Assembly: GCA_003550275.1 (NCBI GenBank)
Contig: QXCW01000002.1
Span: 1,984,001-2,048,000 of the forward strand
Direction of reading: 5' to 3'
Origin: Flavobacteriaceae bacterium MAR_2010_72
GTDB taxonomy: Bacteria; Bacteroidota; Bacteroidia; Flavobacteriales; Flavobacteriaceae
Length of the DNA stretch: 64,000 nt
Part shown: one piece after another, positions 44,943 to 53,700 of the stretch
Layout: every line of letters begins with the position of its first letter
Numbering within the stretch: position 1 is the stretch's first letter
The notes under the pieces: generated by a model
Databases searched by the model: none
The model's input: only the letters and a program-made list of their open reading frames with translations
What the model was told of the DNA's origin: nothing
Made by a program: the position numbers and the translations under genes

Positions 44943-46430
44943 ATGGAAAGCCAAAACATCACACCACGTGAACCACAGGACGAACATATTGTTGAAAATA
45001 AAGAGTTAAATATTTGGGAAGCCTTAATTCCCGTTATAGCCCTTGTGGTTATGTTGTTCTATAATGTGTTTTTTGTTTACGGGGATGATGCTTTAAGTGG
45101 AAGTAACCAGTTCATTCTATTATTGGGAGCTGCCGTGGCAGCAATTGTTGGTTTTTTCAATAAAGTTTCGTATGCTCAAATGTTAGATGAAGTAGCTGAA
45201 AATGTAAAGTCTACAACTGGAGCTCTGTTGATTCTTTTAATGGTTGGGGCTTTAGCAGGAACTTGGCTTATTAGCGGGATTATTCCAACGATGATCTATT
45301 ATGGTTTACAAATCTTAAATCCTACTATATTTTTGGCTGCCTGCGTCATCATTTGCGCCATCATTTCTGTAGCAACAGGAAGTTCATGGACCACTTCGGC
45401 TACTGTTGGTATAGCATTGATTGGTATTGGTGAAACTTTGGGAATTTCTTTGGGCATGACGGCCGGAGCAGTGCTTTCAGGTGCTTATTTTGGTGATAAA
45501 ATGTCGCCTTTAAGCGATACAACAAACCTTGCCCCGGCCATGGCTGGAGCTGAACTTTTTGATCATATTAAATACATGGCAATTACCACAGTTCCAACAA
45601 TAGTGGTGACCTTAATTGTTTTTATTATCATCGGGTTAAACATTGATACCGTAGGAACTCCAGATATTTCAGATAAATTAATCGCCATAGACTCTGCATT
45701 CAATATCTCGCCTTGGCTTTTTATTGTCCCGCTAATTGTGATTTTAATGATTGTAAAGAAAACACCTCCGCTAATTGCACTACTTGTAGGTACGCTTCTG
45801 GGTGCTGTTGCTGCAATTATCGCACAACCAGATATTGTTGCGACAATTGCAGGTACTGATAGTCTTACCTTTGATTCCGCTTACAAAGGGGTAATGAATG
45901 CCATGACGGTTGATGTGGCTGTTGAAACGTCGAGTGCAGAACTCAATGACCTGTTTTCTGCAGGTGGTATGTCGGGTATGCTTGGTACTATTTGGTTAAT
46001 TATTTGTGCCATGGTTTTTGGAGGCGTCATGGATGCAATAGGCGCTTTAGCTAGAATAAGTCAAGCCCTATTGAGTTTGGCTTCAACCACTTTCGGATTG
46101 TTTGCGAGCACGGTTGCTAGCTGTTTGGCTCTGAATGTAACAGCATCAGACCAATATTTAGCGATAGTGGTTCCTGGGAAAATGTTTAAAAAAGCTTATG
46201 AAGATAAGGGACTAGCTCCTGTAAATTTAAGTAGAACTTTAGAAGACTCTGGAACTGTTACTTCCGTTTTAGTCCCTTGGAATACCTGCGGTGCTTACCA
46301 AAGCGGCGTTTTAGGGGTGCCTGTAGTAGATTACTTTTTCTTCGCCATTTTTAACTGGTTAAGTCCATTTATGACGCTCCTTTTTGCAGCATTATCAATT
46401 AAAATCAAACAACTTTCAACATCCAAATAA
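44943..46430 (+). CDS. nhaC: NhaC-family Na+/H+ antiporter
   Basis: 495 residues with about 11-12 hydrophobic segments. TGSSWTTSATVGIALIGIGE, GAVLSGAYFGDKMSPLSDTT and SRTLEDSGTVTSVLVPWNTC are the conserved stretches of NhaC, with SPLSDTTNLAP typical of the family. It exchanges sodium for protons at the inner membrane, which fits a marine or saline habitat. Transport of malate/lactate-type substrates by NhaC relatives cannot be excluded. It stands alone on the plus strand. Confidence 0.9.
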   Translation: MESQNITPREPQDEHIVENKELNIWEALIPVIALVVMLFYNVFFVYGDDALSGSNQFILLLGAAVAAIVGFFNKVSYAQMLDEVAENVKSTTGALLILLMVGALAGTWLISGIIPTMIYYGLQILNPTIFLAACVIICAIISVATGSSWTTSATVGIALIGIGETLGISLGMTAGAVLSGAYFGDKMSPLSDTTNLAPAMAGAELFDHIKYMAITTVPTIVVTLIVFIIIGLNIDTVGTPDISDKLIAIDSAFNISPWLFIVPLIVILMIVKKTPPLIALLVGTLLGAVAAIIAQPDIVATIAGTDSLTFDSAYKGVMNAMTVDVAVETSSAELNDLFSAGGMSGMLGTIWLIICAMVFGGVMDAIGALARISQALLSLASTTFGLFASTVASCLALNVTASDQYLAIVVPGKMFKKAYEDKGLAPVNLSRTLEDSGTVTSVLVPWNTCGAYQSGVLGVPVVDYFFFAIFNWLSPFMTLLFAALSIKIKQLSTSK

Positions 46431-46594
46431 ATTATATTTAAAACATTTCAAGCTTGTTTCATAATTCAATAATTTAAACTTCAATTCATTGTTGAATTAT
46501 TAGAAACTAGGCTGTTTTATAAAAGCATTTCCTACAACTATTTTACAATAGAATTTTATAATTAAACCTTATGGAAAAGGCCTAATGCTATCCC

Positions 46595-46602
46595 TATTTT
46601 TG
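46595..46602 (+). promoter_or_regulatory. -7 promoter element of the peroxiredoxin operon
   Basis: TATTTTTG, a perfect TAnnTTTG, lies 33 bp before the ATG at 46636. The 205-bp gap also has ATAATTCAA and TTGAATTAT arms (about 46460-46501), too far apart for a clear operator. Confidence 0.6.
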
Positions 46603-46635
46603 CTTCAGAATTAATAATCATTAAAAACATAATCT

Positions 46636-47280
46636 ATGGCATTTGTAGGAAAAAAATTTCCAAATTTAAGTGTTAACGCAATGAACGAAATGGGCGATAC
46701 CTTTAAGCTTAACGTTCTTGAAGAAGCAAAAAACAACAATAAAAAAGTACTTCTATTTTGGTATCCAAAAGATTTCACTTTTGTGTGTCCAACAGAGTTA
46801 CACGCATTTCAAGCCGCTCTTGGCGAATTTGAAAAAAGAAATACTATTGTCATCGGTGCCTCTTGTGACACGGCAGAAGTTCATTTTGCTTGGTTAAATA
46901 CAGCCAAAGATAATGGCGGTATTGAAGGTGTAACCTACCCCATATTGGCCGATAGCAACAGAAACCTTGCTTCTACTCTAGATATTTTAGATATTACTAA
47001 TGAGCAGTATGATGAAGAAACAGGCATTGTAACTGTTGAAGGTGACAATGTGACCTACAGAGCTACCTATATTATTGATGAAGAAGGTACAGTAGTTCAT
47101 GAAAGCATTAACCATATGCCACTTGGTAGAAACGTCAACGAATTTTTACGTTTGATCGACGCCTACACACATGTACAACAGAAAGGTGAAGTTTGTCCTG
47201 CTAATTGGGAAGAAGGCAAAAATGCTATGAACGCCAATCGTGATGGTGTTGCCCAATACCTTACAGCACAATTAAACTAA
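46636..47280 (+). CDS. 2-Cys peroxiredoxin (AhpC/TSA family)
   Basis: 214 residues. Peroxidatic C51 is in FTFVCPTELHAFQ and the resolving C187 is in GEVCPANWEEG near the C-terminus, the typical 2-Cys arrangement; FWYPKDFTF and VIGASCDTAEVHF are also conserved. It reduces hydrogen and organic peroxides. A thioredoxin gene starts 4 bp after its stop, presumably its reductant, followed by a small conserved protein, making a peroxide-defence operon. Confidence 0.95.
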   Translation: MAFVGKKFPNLSVNAMNEMGDTFKLNVLEEAKNNNKKVLLFWYPKDFTFVCPTELHAFQAALGEFEKRNTIVIGASCDTAEVHFAWLNTAKDNGGIEGVTYPILADSNRNLASTLDILDITNEQYDEETGIVTVEGDNVTYRATYIIDEEGTVVHESINHMPLGRNVNEFLRLIDAYTHVQQKGEVCPANWEEGKNAMNANRDGVAQYLTAQLN

Positions 47281-47284
47281 AATC

Positions 47285-47593
47285 ATGGTTGAAGAATTAA
47301 ATACAGATAATCTTAACGAGTTCGTAGCCAATCACGATACCGTTGTTGTTCAATACTCGGCAGGTTGGTGTGGTAACTGCAGAATTATGAAGCCAAAATT
47401 CAAAAAATTAGCTTCAGAGCATAGCTCTATTAAATTTGTAATTGCAGACGCTGAAAAATTCCCAGAGTCCAGAAAACTAGCAACTGTTGACAATCTACCA
47501 ACCTTTGCAGCTTTCAAAAAAGGTGGTTTTGTCAATCAGGTACAAACCAACAAGTTTGATGTGCTTCTTGACCTAGTGAATCAATTACATTAA
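47285..47593 (+). CDS. Thioredoxin family protein (WCGNC)
   Basis: 102 residues, thioredoxin fold. The active site is W28-C29-G30-N31-C32 within SAGWCGNCRIMKPKF, with Gly-Asn in place of Gly-Pro, which usually shifts redox potential. The cis-Pro is in VDNLPTFAAFKKGG. There is no signal peptide, so it is cytoplasmic. Its place between the peroxiredoxin and the 85-residue protein, with 4- and 1-bp gaps, indicates a dedicated electron donor. Confidence 0.92.
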   Translation: MVEELNTDNLNEFVANHDTVVVQYSAGWCGNCRIMKPKFKKLASEHSSIKFVIADAEKFPESRKLATVDNLPTFAAFKKGGFVNQVQTNKFDVLLDLVNQLH

Positions 47594-47594
47594 C

Positions 47595-47852
47595 ATGAAG
47601 TTACCAGTCATAAAACATCTCACTCAATTTATTGAGGATAATGATGAAGATTTCGTCATAGAAACGATTGAAACCTTAGAGGCTTTAACTGAAGTACCTT
47701 CACTAAAAGATGAAGAACTTGATGTTATAGGGGAATTGATTTCCAATATGTATGGTGCTGTTGAAGTTAACAAGATGATCAAATCGGGTACACCTAAAAA
47801 AGAAGCACTTAACAGTTTTATGCAACGTGTTTTGGGTGCAATTGATAACTAG
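47595..47852 (+). CDS. Small conserved acidic protein (DUF6952-like)
   Basis: 85 residues, acidic and apparently all helical: HLTQFIEDNDEDFVIETIET, LDVIGELISNMYGAVEV and GTPKKEALNSFMQRV. It has no cysteines, signal or membrane segment. I recall similar proteins in Flavobacteriaceae next to peroxiredoxin and thioredoxin genes (DUF6952), but the family name is from memory. It starts 1 bp after the thioredoxin stop and ends the operon. It may be an adaptor of the peroxiredoxin system; no function is established. Confidence 0.75.
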   Translation: MKLPVIKHLTQFIEDNDEDFVIETIETLEALTEVPSLKDEELDVIGELISNMYGAVEVNKMIKSGTPKKEALNSFMQRVLGAIDN

Positions 47853-47877
47853 TTTTTAAAGCTAAGTATTGAAATAC

Positions 47878-47906
47878 TAAAACCTCTTCATTTGAAGGGG
47901 TTTTAT
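47878..47906 (+). terminator. Terminator of the peroxiredoxin operon
   Basis: AAAACCTCTTC and GAAGGGGTTTT pair (one G-U) around an ATTT loop and run into TTTTATTTT, about 25 bp after the last stop. Confidence 0.85.
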
Positions 47907-47985
47907 TTTAACGTAGATTTAAATGTTTTTCTGAAATGGAAAGCATAATTTTTGTATCTTAATGACTAATAATCGTTATATAAAA

Positions 47986-48216
47986 ATGGATAACTACATC
48001 AAAATATTTTCAGGAAGTTTTATAGTGGTTCAATTAGTTGTAGATAGGTTGAAAACCGTTGGTATAAGTCCAATTATTAAAGATGAATCTGAATCTGGCC
48101 GTTTAGCTGGTTTTGGGTCTTCAATCCAAGGGTTTCAAGAACTTTATGTACATAAAGATGAAGTACCTCATGCACGACCAATTGTTGATGCTGTGAATTC
48201 TGAATTACAAGAATAA
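47986..48216 (+). CDS. DUF2007 putative signal-transducing protein
   Basis: 76 residues from the ATG at 47986 (MDNYIKIFSGSFIVVQLVVD); an ATG eight codons earlier at 47962 is very close to a weak -7-like TATCTTAA and less likely. The sequence has the DUF2007 pattern: an ability-to-dimerise ferredoxin-like fold with a short strand (KIFSGSFIVVQ), a helix (RLKTVGISPIIKDE), and LYVHKDEVPHARPIVD. Members are small cytoplasmic proteins of unknown role, thought to be PII-like in shape. Confidence 0.82.
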   Translation: MDNYIKIFSGSFIVVQLVVDRLKTVGISPIIKDESESGRLAGFGSSIQGFQELYVHKDEVPHARPIVDAVNSELQE

Positions 48217-48244
48217 AAAAAAGCTCCTAATGGAGCTTTTTTTT
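48214..48244. terminator. Bidirectional terminator between convergent genes
   Basis: AAAAAAAGCTCC and GGAGCTTTTTTTT pair around TAAT (48228-48231). It separates the DUF2007 gene (+) from the ABC-F gene (-) and serves both. Confidence 0.9.
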
Positions 48245-48246
48245 AT

Positions 48247-49872
48247 TTATACCGTAACGGCATACATTTTCTCTCGTTGTTCTTTAATTTTCTTATCAAT
48301 CATATATTCATCAAAGGTCATATAGCGATCAATTGCGCCGTTAGGTGTTAATTCAATAACACGGTTTGCAACGGTTTGAGCGAATTCGTGGTCATGGGTA
48401 GTAAACATTACCGTTCCTTTAAAATTCTTCAATGAATTATTAAACGCAGTAATACTCTCCAAATCTAAATGATTAGTAGGTTCATCCAACATTAAGACAT
48501 TGGCTCTCATCATCATCATTCGACTTAACATACAACGTACTTTTTCTCCTCCAGATAATACATCAGCGGTTTTAAGTGCTTCTTCACCACTAAAAATCAT
48601 CTTGCCCAGAAAGCCACGAATATAAACTTCCTCGCGTTCCTCTTCAGTAGTTGCCCATTGGCGTAGCCAATCGACCAAAGTCAATTTATTCTTAAAGAAA
48701 TCACTATTATCTAATGGTAAATACGATTGGGTAGTTGTTACACCCCAATTATAAGAACCTGTATCGGCCTTTTCATTTCCATTTATAATTTGATAAAACG
48801 CGGTTGTTGCTCTTGAATCTTTTGAATACACAACTACTTTATCCCCTTTCGCCAAATTAATATGAACATTTTGGAACAAAGTTTCCCCTTCAATTGAAGC
48901 ACTTAAATTTTCAATATTCAAAATTTGGTCACCAGCTTCGCGATCCCTCTCAAAAATAATGGCGGGATAACGTCTGCTAGAAGGTTTTATATCAGAAATA
49001 TTCAATTTTTCGATCATTTTCTTTCTACTCGTAGCTTGTTTTGATTTAGCTACGTTTGCAGAGAAGCGTCTAATAAACTCTTCAAGTTCTTTCTTCTTTT
49101 CTTCAGCCTTTTTATTTTGTTGTGCTCGTTGTCTAGCGGCTAATTGTGATGATTCATACCAAAAGGTATAATTTCCTGAATAATGGTTAATTTTTCCAAA
49201 ATCGATATCCGAAATATGTGTACAAACGGCGTCTAAAAAGTGACGGTCGTGCGATACTACAATCACACAATTATCATAATTGGCAAGAAAGTTTTCAAGC
49301 CATGAAATAGTTTCATAATCCAAGTCGTTGGTAGGCTCATCCATAATTAACACATCTGGATTACCAAATAAGGCCTGTGCCAACAACACTCTCACCTTTT
49401 GTTTTCCATCTAAATCCTGCATAAGCGTGTAGTGGAATTCTTCTTTAATGCCCAAATTTGAAAGCATTGCCGCTGCATCACTATCGGCGTTCCAACCGTT
49501 CATCTCTTCAAATTCAACTTGCAACTCCCCTATTTTTTCAGCATTCTCATCAGTATAATCAGCATAAAGTGCATCCAATTCTGTTTTTAGCTTGAATAGT
49601 GGTTTATTTCCCATAATTACGGTTTCTAAAACCGTATGTGCATCGTATAAATTATGGTTTTGTTCCAAGACGGACATACGTTTACCTGGCTCTAAATGCA
49701 CATGGCCAGATGTTGGGTCTTGTTTACCAGCCAAAATCTTTAAAAATGTAGATTTTCCTGCACCATTGGCTCCTATGATACCATAGCAGTTTCCTTGATT
49801 AAATGTGGTATTGACCTCATCGAAAAGGATGCGCTTTCCAAATTGAACTGAAAGATTAGAAACTGATAACAT
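48247..49872 (-). CDS. ABC-F family ATPase (YbiT-like) with one degenerate ATP site
   Basis: 541 residues with two nucleotide-binding domains, no membrane segments, and a charged linker (about 245-300). NBD1 has Walker A GANGAGKS (34-41) and Walker B VLIMDEP, but its signature is L-D-G-K-Q (154-158). NBD2 has a good signature LSGGE (439-443) and Walker B VLMLDEPTNHLD, but where Walker A belongs it reads YSKDSRAT (349-356). One composite site is thus consensus and the other lacks both halves. ABC-F proteins act on ribosomes in translation or antibiotic resistance; this subtype is YbiT-like. Confidence 0.9.
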   Translation of the reverse strand: MLSVSNLSVQFGKRILFDEVNTTFNQGNCYGIIGANGAGKSTFLKILAGKQDPTSGHVHLEPGKRMSVLEQNHNLYDAHTVLETVIMGNKPLFKLKTELDALYADYTDENAEKIGELQVEFEEMNGWNADSDAAAMLSNLGIKEEFHYTLMQDLDGKQKVRVLLAQALFGNPDVLIMDEPTNDLDYETISWLENFLANYDNCVIVVSHDRHFLDAVCTHISDIDFGKINHYSGNYTFWYESSQLAARQRAQQNKKAEEKKKELEEFIRRFSANVAKSKQATSRKKMIEKLNISDIKPSSRRYPAIIFERDREAGDQILNIENLSASIEGETLFQNVHINLAKGDKVVVYSKDSRATTAFYQIINGNEKADTGSYNWGVTTTQSYLPLDNSDFFKNKLTLVDWLRQWATTEEEREEVYIRGFLGKMIFSGEEALKTADVLSGGEKVRCMLSRMMMMRANVLMLDEPTNHLDLESITAFNNSLKNFKGTVMFTTHDHEFAQTVANRVIELTPNGAIDRYMTFDEYMIDKKIKEQREKMYAVTV

Positions 49873-49894
49873 AGCCTTGTTTTAAATTTTGCTG

Positions 49895-49902
49895 CAAAAG
49901 TA
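49895..49902 (-). promoter_or_regulatory. -7 promoter element of the ABC-F gene
   Basis: Minus-strand TACTTTTG, a perfect TAnnTTTG, 22 bp before the ATG at 49872. Confidence 0.6.
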
Positions 49903-50026
49903 GAAAAAACTCATCATAAGATAAAACAAATGTATCCTTATATAACATTTAACACGCTATTAACAAGAGGTTTTATGCTCAAACTCTATTTTTGTTGATT
50001 AAGACGGACTAGACACTTTGCTATTT

Positions 50027-51451
50027 ATGAGATTTCACATCACTTTTCTATTTGTAATAACTTCACTTTTAAGCTGTAAGAAAGATATTAAAGTGGGTGA
50101 AGATTATGCATTTATTGGTGGTGAAGTTATAAATCCTAATAACGATTATGTGACGGTTAGTAGTAGTACTAGATCTGACACCATAGCTTTAGACGCTAAA
50201 AACAGGTTTTTATTCAAGATCAACAATTTAAAGCCTGGTCTATATGCTTTTGCTCATGGTGGAGAATACCAGATGGTATTGCTTGAACCTCAAGACAGTA
50301 TTATCTTTAGATTAAACACTAACGATTTTGATGAGTCTTTGGTTTACACTGGACGTGGTGCTAAAAAGAATAATTATTTGATTAAAATGTTCTTGGATAA
50401 CGAGCAGGAGAATCAAAATTTCATGAATTTATGCCAATACGAGCCTTCAAGGTTTGAACAGATTTTAGATTCCACACGTCATAGCAAATTAGAGGAATTG
50501 GATGAATTTTTAAGTTCTAAAAGCTATTCGGATCTTTTTAAAACGATTGCCACGACGGGAATCAATTATAACTATTATGCCAACAAAGAAATTTATCCCT
50601 TTGGATATTATGGCTATCGCAATTTGATTCATTATAACGACTTGCCTGAAAACTTTTACAGTTATAGAAAAGATATAGATTACAATAACGAGGATCTTAT
50701 TGAATTTTACACCTACAACAAGTTTTTATACTCTCACTTTAACAATCTTGCTCTTCAAAGATATTATCAAACTGCCACACATAATGATTTGTTTGATCGC
50801 ACTTCCGTAATTTATAATCTTGAAAAATTGCATCTTATAGATAGTTTGGTTAGTAACTCTTCCATAAAAAACAATCTGCTAAAATACACTACAAGGGATT
50901 TTATGTCGGTGAGTGAAGACAGCCTTGAGACTCATAAAGTATTAAATTCATTTTTGGAGAAAAGCAGTAGTGAGCGCGACAAAAACTATATATACAGTTT
51001 AGCATTTTCACTAAAAGGCCTTAAGAAAGGAAAAAAGCTGCCTAAACTTGTTTTGGTTGATTACAATGATAATGAAGTGGTTTTCGATTCAATCATTACT
51101 AAGCCAACGGTGATTTATTTCTGGTCTTCTAGCTTACCACTTTTATTGAAGAATAGCCATTATAAGGTAAAACAGTTGAAATCGAAATTTCCAAATATTG
51201 ATTTTATAGGAATAAATATCAATGATGATGACAATACCCATTGGAAAAAAATACTTAACCAGTATAATTTTCCAGTAACCCATGAATTCCAATTTAAATA
51301 TCCAAATGAATCTTTAAAGGCATTGGCTATCAGCAGTGTCAAAAAATCAATTTTGGTTACTAAAGATTGTAAAATCATCAATCCAAATGTTCTACTGTAC
51401 ACTTCTGAATTTGAAGAGGAGCTAGCACAGGTTAGCAAGAACAAATGGTAA
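50027..51451 (+). CDS. Lipoprotein with thioredoxin-like C-terminal domain lacking CxxC
   Basis: 474 residues from the ATG at 50027; an earlier TTG at 50018 adds only three residues. The signal peptide ends at a lipobox (LLSC). The N-terminal ~100 residues form a beta-rich domain like the DUF4369-type domain that precedes TlpA/ResA-like proteins in Bacteroidota. A long helical middle part is rich in Tyr and Asn. The C-terminal ~130 residues look like a TlpA-type thioredoxin fold (KLVLVDYNDNEVVF, PTVIYFWSSSLPLLLKNS, FIGININDDD), but the usual C-x-x-C after the W is S-S-L-P. A redox role is therefore unlikely. Confidence 0.75.
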   Translation: MRFHITFLFVITSLLSCKKDIKVGEDYAFIGGEVINPNNDYVTVSSSTRSDTIALDAKNRFLFKINNLKPGLYAFAHGGEYQMVLLEPQDSIIFRLNTNDFDESLVYTGRGAKKNNYLIKMFLDNEQENQNFMNLCQYEPSRFEQILDSTRHSKLEELDEFLSSKSYSDLFKTIATTGINYNYYANKEIYPFGYYGYRNLIHYNDLPENFYSYRKDIDYNNEDLIEFYTYNKFLYSHFNNLALQRYYQTATHNDLFDRTSVIYNLEKLHLIDSLVSNSSIKNNLLKYTTRDFMSVSEDSLETHKVLNSFLEKSSSERDKNYIYSLAFSLKGLKKGKKLPKLVLVDYNDNEVVFDSIITKPTVIYFWSSSLPLLLKNSHYKVKQLKSKFPNIDFIGININDDDNTHWKKILNQYNFPVTHEFQFKYPNESLKALAISSVKKSILVTKDCKIINPNVLLYTSEFEEELAQVSKNKW

Positions 51452-51454
51452 TAA

Positions 51455-51487
51455 AAAAGGCAAACTAATTGGTTTGCCTTTTTTTTA
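51455..51487. terminator. Bidirectional terminator
   Basis: AAAGGCAAAC and GTTTGCCTTT pair around a short TAATTG loop with A and T runs outside. It lies between the thioredoxin-like lipoprotein gene (+) and the transaldolase gene (-). Confidence 0.9.
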
Positions 51488-51498
51488 TTTTAGAACTT

Positions 51499-52152
51499 CT
51501 AGTTTCCTTTTTTATAATCTGCTAAAAACTTTGCCAAACCAATATCGGTTAATGGATGGTTTAGCAAACCTGTAATCGAACTTAAAGGTCCTGTCATTAC
51601 ATCGGCTCCTAATTTTGCACAATCTATAACATGCATGGTGTGACGCACTGAAGCCGCTAAAATTTCAGTATCAAAACCGTAGTTGTCGTAAATTAAACGT
51701 ATCTCTGAAATAAGATTCAAACCATCAGTTGAAATATCATCTAAACGTCCAATAAATGGTGATACGTAAGTTGCTCCAGCTTTGGCAGCCAAAAGTGCTT
51801 GACCAGGTGAAAACACCAAAGTCACATTGGTTTTAATTCCTTTATCGCTAAAATATTTACAGGCTTTTACACCATCTTTTATCATTGGCAATTTTATGAC
51901 AATTTGTTCATGCAAATCAGCTAAAGCCTCTCCTTCCCTTACCATGCCCTCAAAATCGGTCGAAATCACCTCCGCACTCACATCGCCATCTACAATATTG
52001 CAGATATTAACATAATGCTTCATGATGTTATCATGCCCTGTAATACCTTCTTTGGCCATTAATGACGGGTTTGTTGTAACGCCATCTAAAACACCAAGGT
52101 CTTGTGCTTCCTTAATTTGATCTAAATTGGCTGTGTCAATAAAAAATTTCAT
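51499..52152 (-). CDS. Transaldolase / fructose-6-phosphate aldolase-like
   Basis: 217 residues, the short form of the transaldolase family. It has [32 protein letters not shown], the Schiff-base lysine in [29 protein letters not shown] and [20 protein letters not shown]. Sequence alone does not separate transaldolase from fructose-6-phosphate aldolase; most bacterial members of this length are transaldolases of the pentose phosphate pathway. Single gene with its own promoter. Confidence 0.9.
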   Translation of the reverse strand: MKFFIDTANLDQIKEAQDLGVLDGVTTNPSLMAKEGITGHDNIMKHYVNICNIVDGDVSAEVISTDFEGMVREGEALADLHEQIVIKLPMIKDGVKACKYFSDKGIKTNVTLVFSPGQALLAAKAGATYVSPFIGRLDDISTDGLNLISEIRLIYDNYGFDTEILAASVRHTMHVIDCAKLGADVMTGPLSSITGLLNHPLTDIGLAKFLADYKKGN

Positions 52153-52188
52153 TGCAATAAGTGTTTAGGTTTTTCTTAAAAATATTTG

Positions 52189-52196
52189 CAAAATTA
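52189..52196 (-). promoter_or_regulatory. -7 promoter element of the transaldolase gene
   Basis: Minus-strand TAATTTTG fits TAnnTTTG, 36 bp before the ATG at 52152. Confidence 0.55.
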
Positions 52197-52262
52197 CAAT
52201 AATTAGGAGCTTAATTAGGCAATTTCAATTAAAAATATATTAACAAATAATATCCGAACTGG

Positions 52263-52688
52263 TTAATTGACCACTATAGTATAAACTTTACTAGTGGTTT
52301 CGGCGCATAATCCATCACAATCATTGAACCTGTTTTCACATTCATCATAATAATTGTTAATTTGGTCAACACTTAAATTAATGGTAAACGTAAAACTACC
52401 GGAAGCTGAAGGAATACCCTCTAAAATAATATTCCTGTAATCTATATAATACTCAATTCCTGGGGGCAACTCACCTTTTAAATAAAAGTAGTAATAATAG
52501 CCATCATCAAAAGTTTCATTTTTAATTTCAGAAGTAATTGTTTCAGAATAGAAATTGTTAACATAAGCTATTTCCAATGATTTATCAGATAGCTCTGGTC
52601 GTCTATTAATAATGCATTCCAAAAGGTCTTGACAACCTATAAATGATAAAAGGCATAAGAGTAGTATTACAAAAGATACTTTTTTCAT
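52263..52688 (-). CDS. Small lipoprotein with Ig-like domain
   Basis: 141 residues from the ATG at 52688 (MKKVSFVILLL); three residues further up another ATG-type start is possible. A lipobox (FIGC) marks it as a lipoprotein. The rest resembles one putative-Ig domain: GELPPGIEYYIDYRNIILEG followed by IPSASGSFTFTI, the pattern of He_PIG-type repeats. Four cysteines near the C-terminus (CENRFNDCDGLC) may form disulfides. No partner or function is apparent. Confidence 0.7.
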   Translation of the reverse strand: MKKVSFVILLLCLLSFIGCQDLLECIINRRPELSDKSLEIAYVNNFYSETITSEIKNETFDDGYYYYFYLKGELPPGIEYYIDYRNIILEGIPSASGSFTFTINLSVDQINNYYDECENRFNDCDGLCAETTSKVYTIVVN

Positions 52689-52732
52689 AATTGTCAATCA
52701 GAACAATGCTCTCAAATTATTAATGAATTATA

Positions 52733-53536
52733 TTATAACTTGTAATGATTCATTAAAAGTCTTTCATACCATGTATCTGGAAGTATTCGTTTTAAAACTA
52801 TAGAAAACTTTTGCATAAATTCCCCAACTTTGTAATGGATTCGTGGATTATCGGTATTTATTATTTTGAAAATCTTTTTTGCCATTACTTCTGGGTCCTT
52901 ACCACTATCAACATGTGCATCCATAAGCTTTAGTGTATTCGAATAGGGCTTTTTATATGGAGAATCGTTATTAACTGGTGCATGATAACGTCCTGCAGCA
53001 ATATTCGTAGCAAAATCACCCGGTGCTACATTGGTCATTTTAATGTTGAAATCTTTAAGTTCCATTCTAAAGGACTCTGTAACTAATTCCAAAGCACCTT
53101 TGCTCGCACTATAAATACCACGATAGGGCAATCCCATATATCCAGCAATTGAGGTAATGTTAATTATGAGACCAGAGTTCTGAATTCGCATTTGTGGTAA
53201 AACCGCTTTTATGACGTTAATGGGGCCAAAGAGATTGGTTTCAAAATTGCGTTTGATTTCGGCTTCGGGAATTTCTTCGATCGGACCCGTAATTCCAGCA
53301 CCAGCATTATTAATGAGTACATCCAAGCGTCCAGCTTGTTCAATCACCAAATCAATAGCTAGGTTTATGGAGTCAATTTTGGTTACGTCGAGCGCTATTA
53401 ATGGGAATTTACTATTGTTGTAATTGGCTGGATTTCGGCTAGTTCCGAATACCTTAAACCCCTTAAGGATTAAATAGTCCCCTATAGATTTTCCAATTCC
53501 TGAAGAACCACCAGTAATCAAAACAACTTTAGACAT
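52733..53536 (-). CDS. SDR-family oxidoreductase
   Basis: 267 residues from the ATG at 53536 (MSKVVLITGG). The longer frame to 53596 runs into the SRP RNA terminator and is rejected. Rossmann motif TGGSSGIG (8-15), LINNAGAG, and the catalytic S and Y-x-x-x-K (NITSIAGYMG, IYSASKGALELV) are all present. It uses NAD(P)H on an unknown carbonyl or alcohol. The C-terminal ~60 residues (KDPEVMAKKIFKIINTDNPR) fit short-chain dehydrogenases acting on lipids. It lies just downstream of the SRP RNA gene. Confidence 0.88.
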   Translation of the reverse strand: MSKVVLITGGSSGIGKSIGDYLILKGFKVFGTSRNPANYNNSKFPLIALDVTKIDSINLAIDLVIEQAGRLDVLINNAGAGITGPIEEIPEAEIKRNFETNLFGPINVIKAVLPQMRIQNSGLIINITSIAGYMGLPYRGIYSASKGALELVTESFRMELKDFNIKMTNVAPGDFATNIAAGRYHAPVNNDSPYKKPYSNTLKLMDAHVDSGKDPEVMAKKIFKIINTDNPRIHYKVGEFMQKFSIVLKRILPDTWYERLLMNHYKL

Positions 53537-53593
53537 AGATTTTAAGAGATTTTGAGTTCCAAAAATACAATATATAAAGGAAACTATTAGGCA

Positions 53594-53695
53594 CAAAAAA
53601 AGGCAAGCTACCTACATCACACCGCTACGACCACTTACCTTTGCTGCGTTCCCGCCCTGGAGGATTCAGCAGGAGCTGGTTGTGTAGGACTTGCC
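53594..53695 (-). ncRNA. ffs: Signal recognition particle RNA (4.5S, small bacterial type)
   Basis: On the minus strand the gene runs from GGCAAGTCC (complement of 53687-53695) to the closing GGCTAGCTTGCC-like arm at 53602-53610. The conserved SRP core GGGCGGGAACGCAGCAAAGG (complement of 53637-53656) carries the GGAA-type loop and the symmetric/asymmetric loops bound by Ffh. CTTGCC at 53690-53695 pairs with GGCAAG at 53602-53607, closing the rod. Seven Ts follow on the minus strand (53594-53600) as terminator. It works with Ffh to target membrane proteins. The promoter lies directly upstream. Confidence 0.93.
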
Positions 53696-53700
53696 GACTG

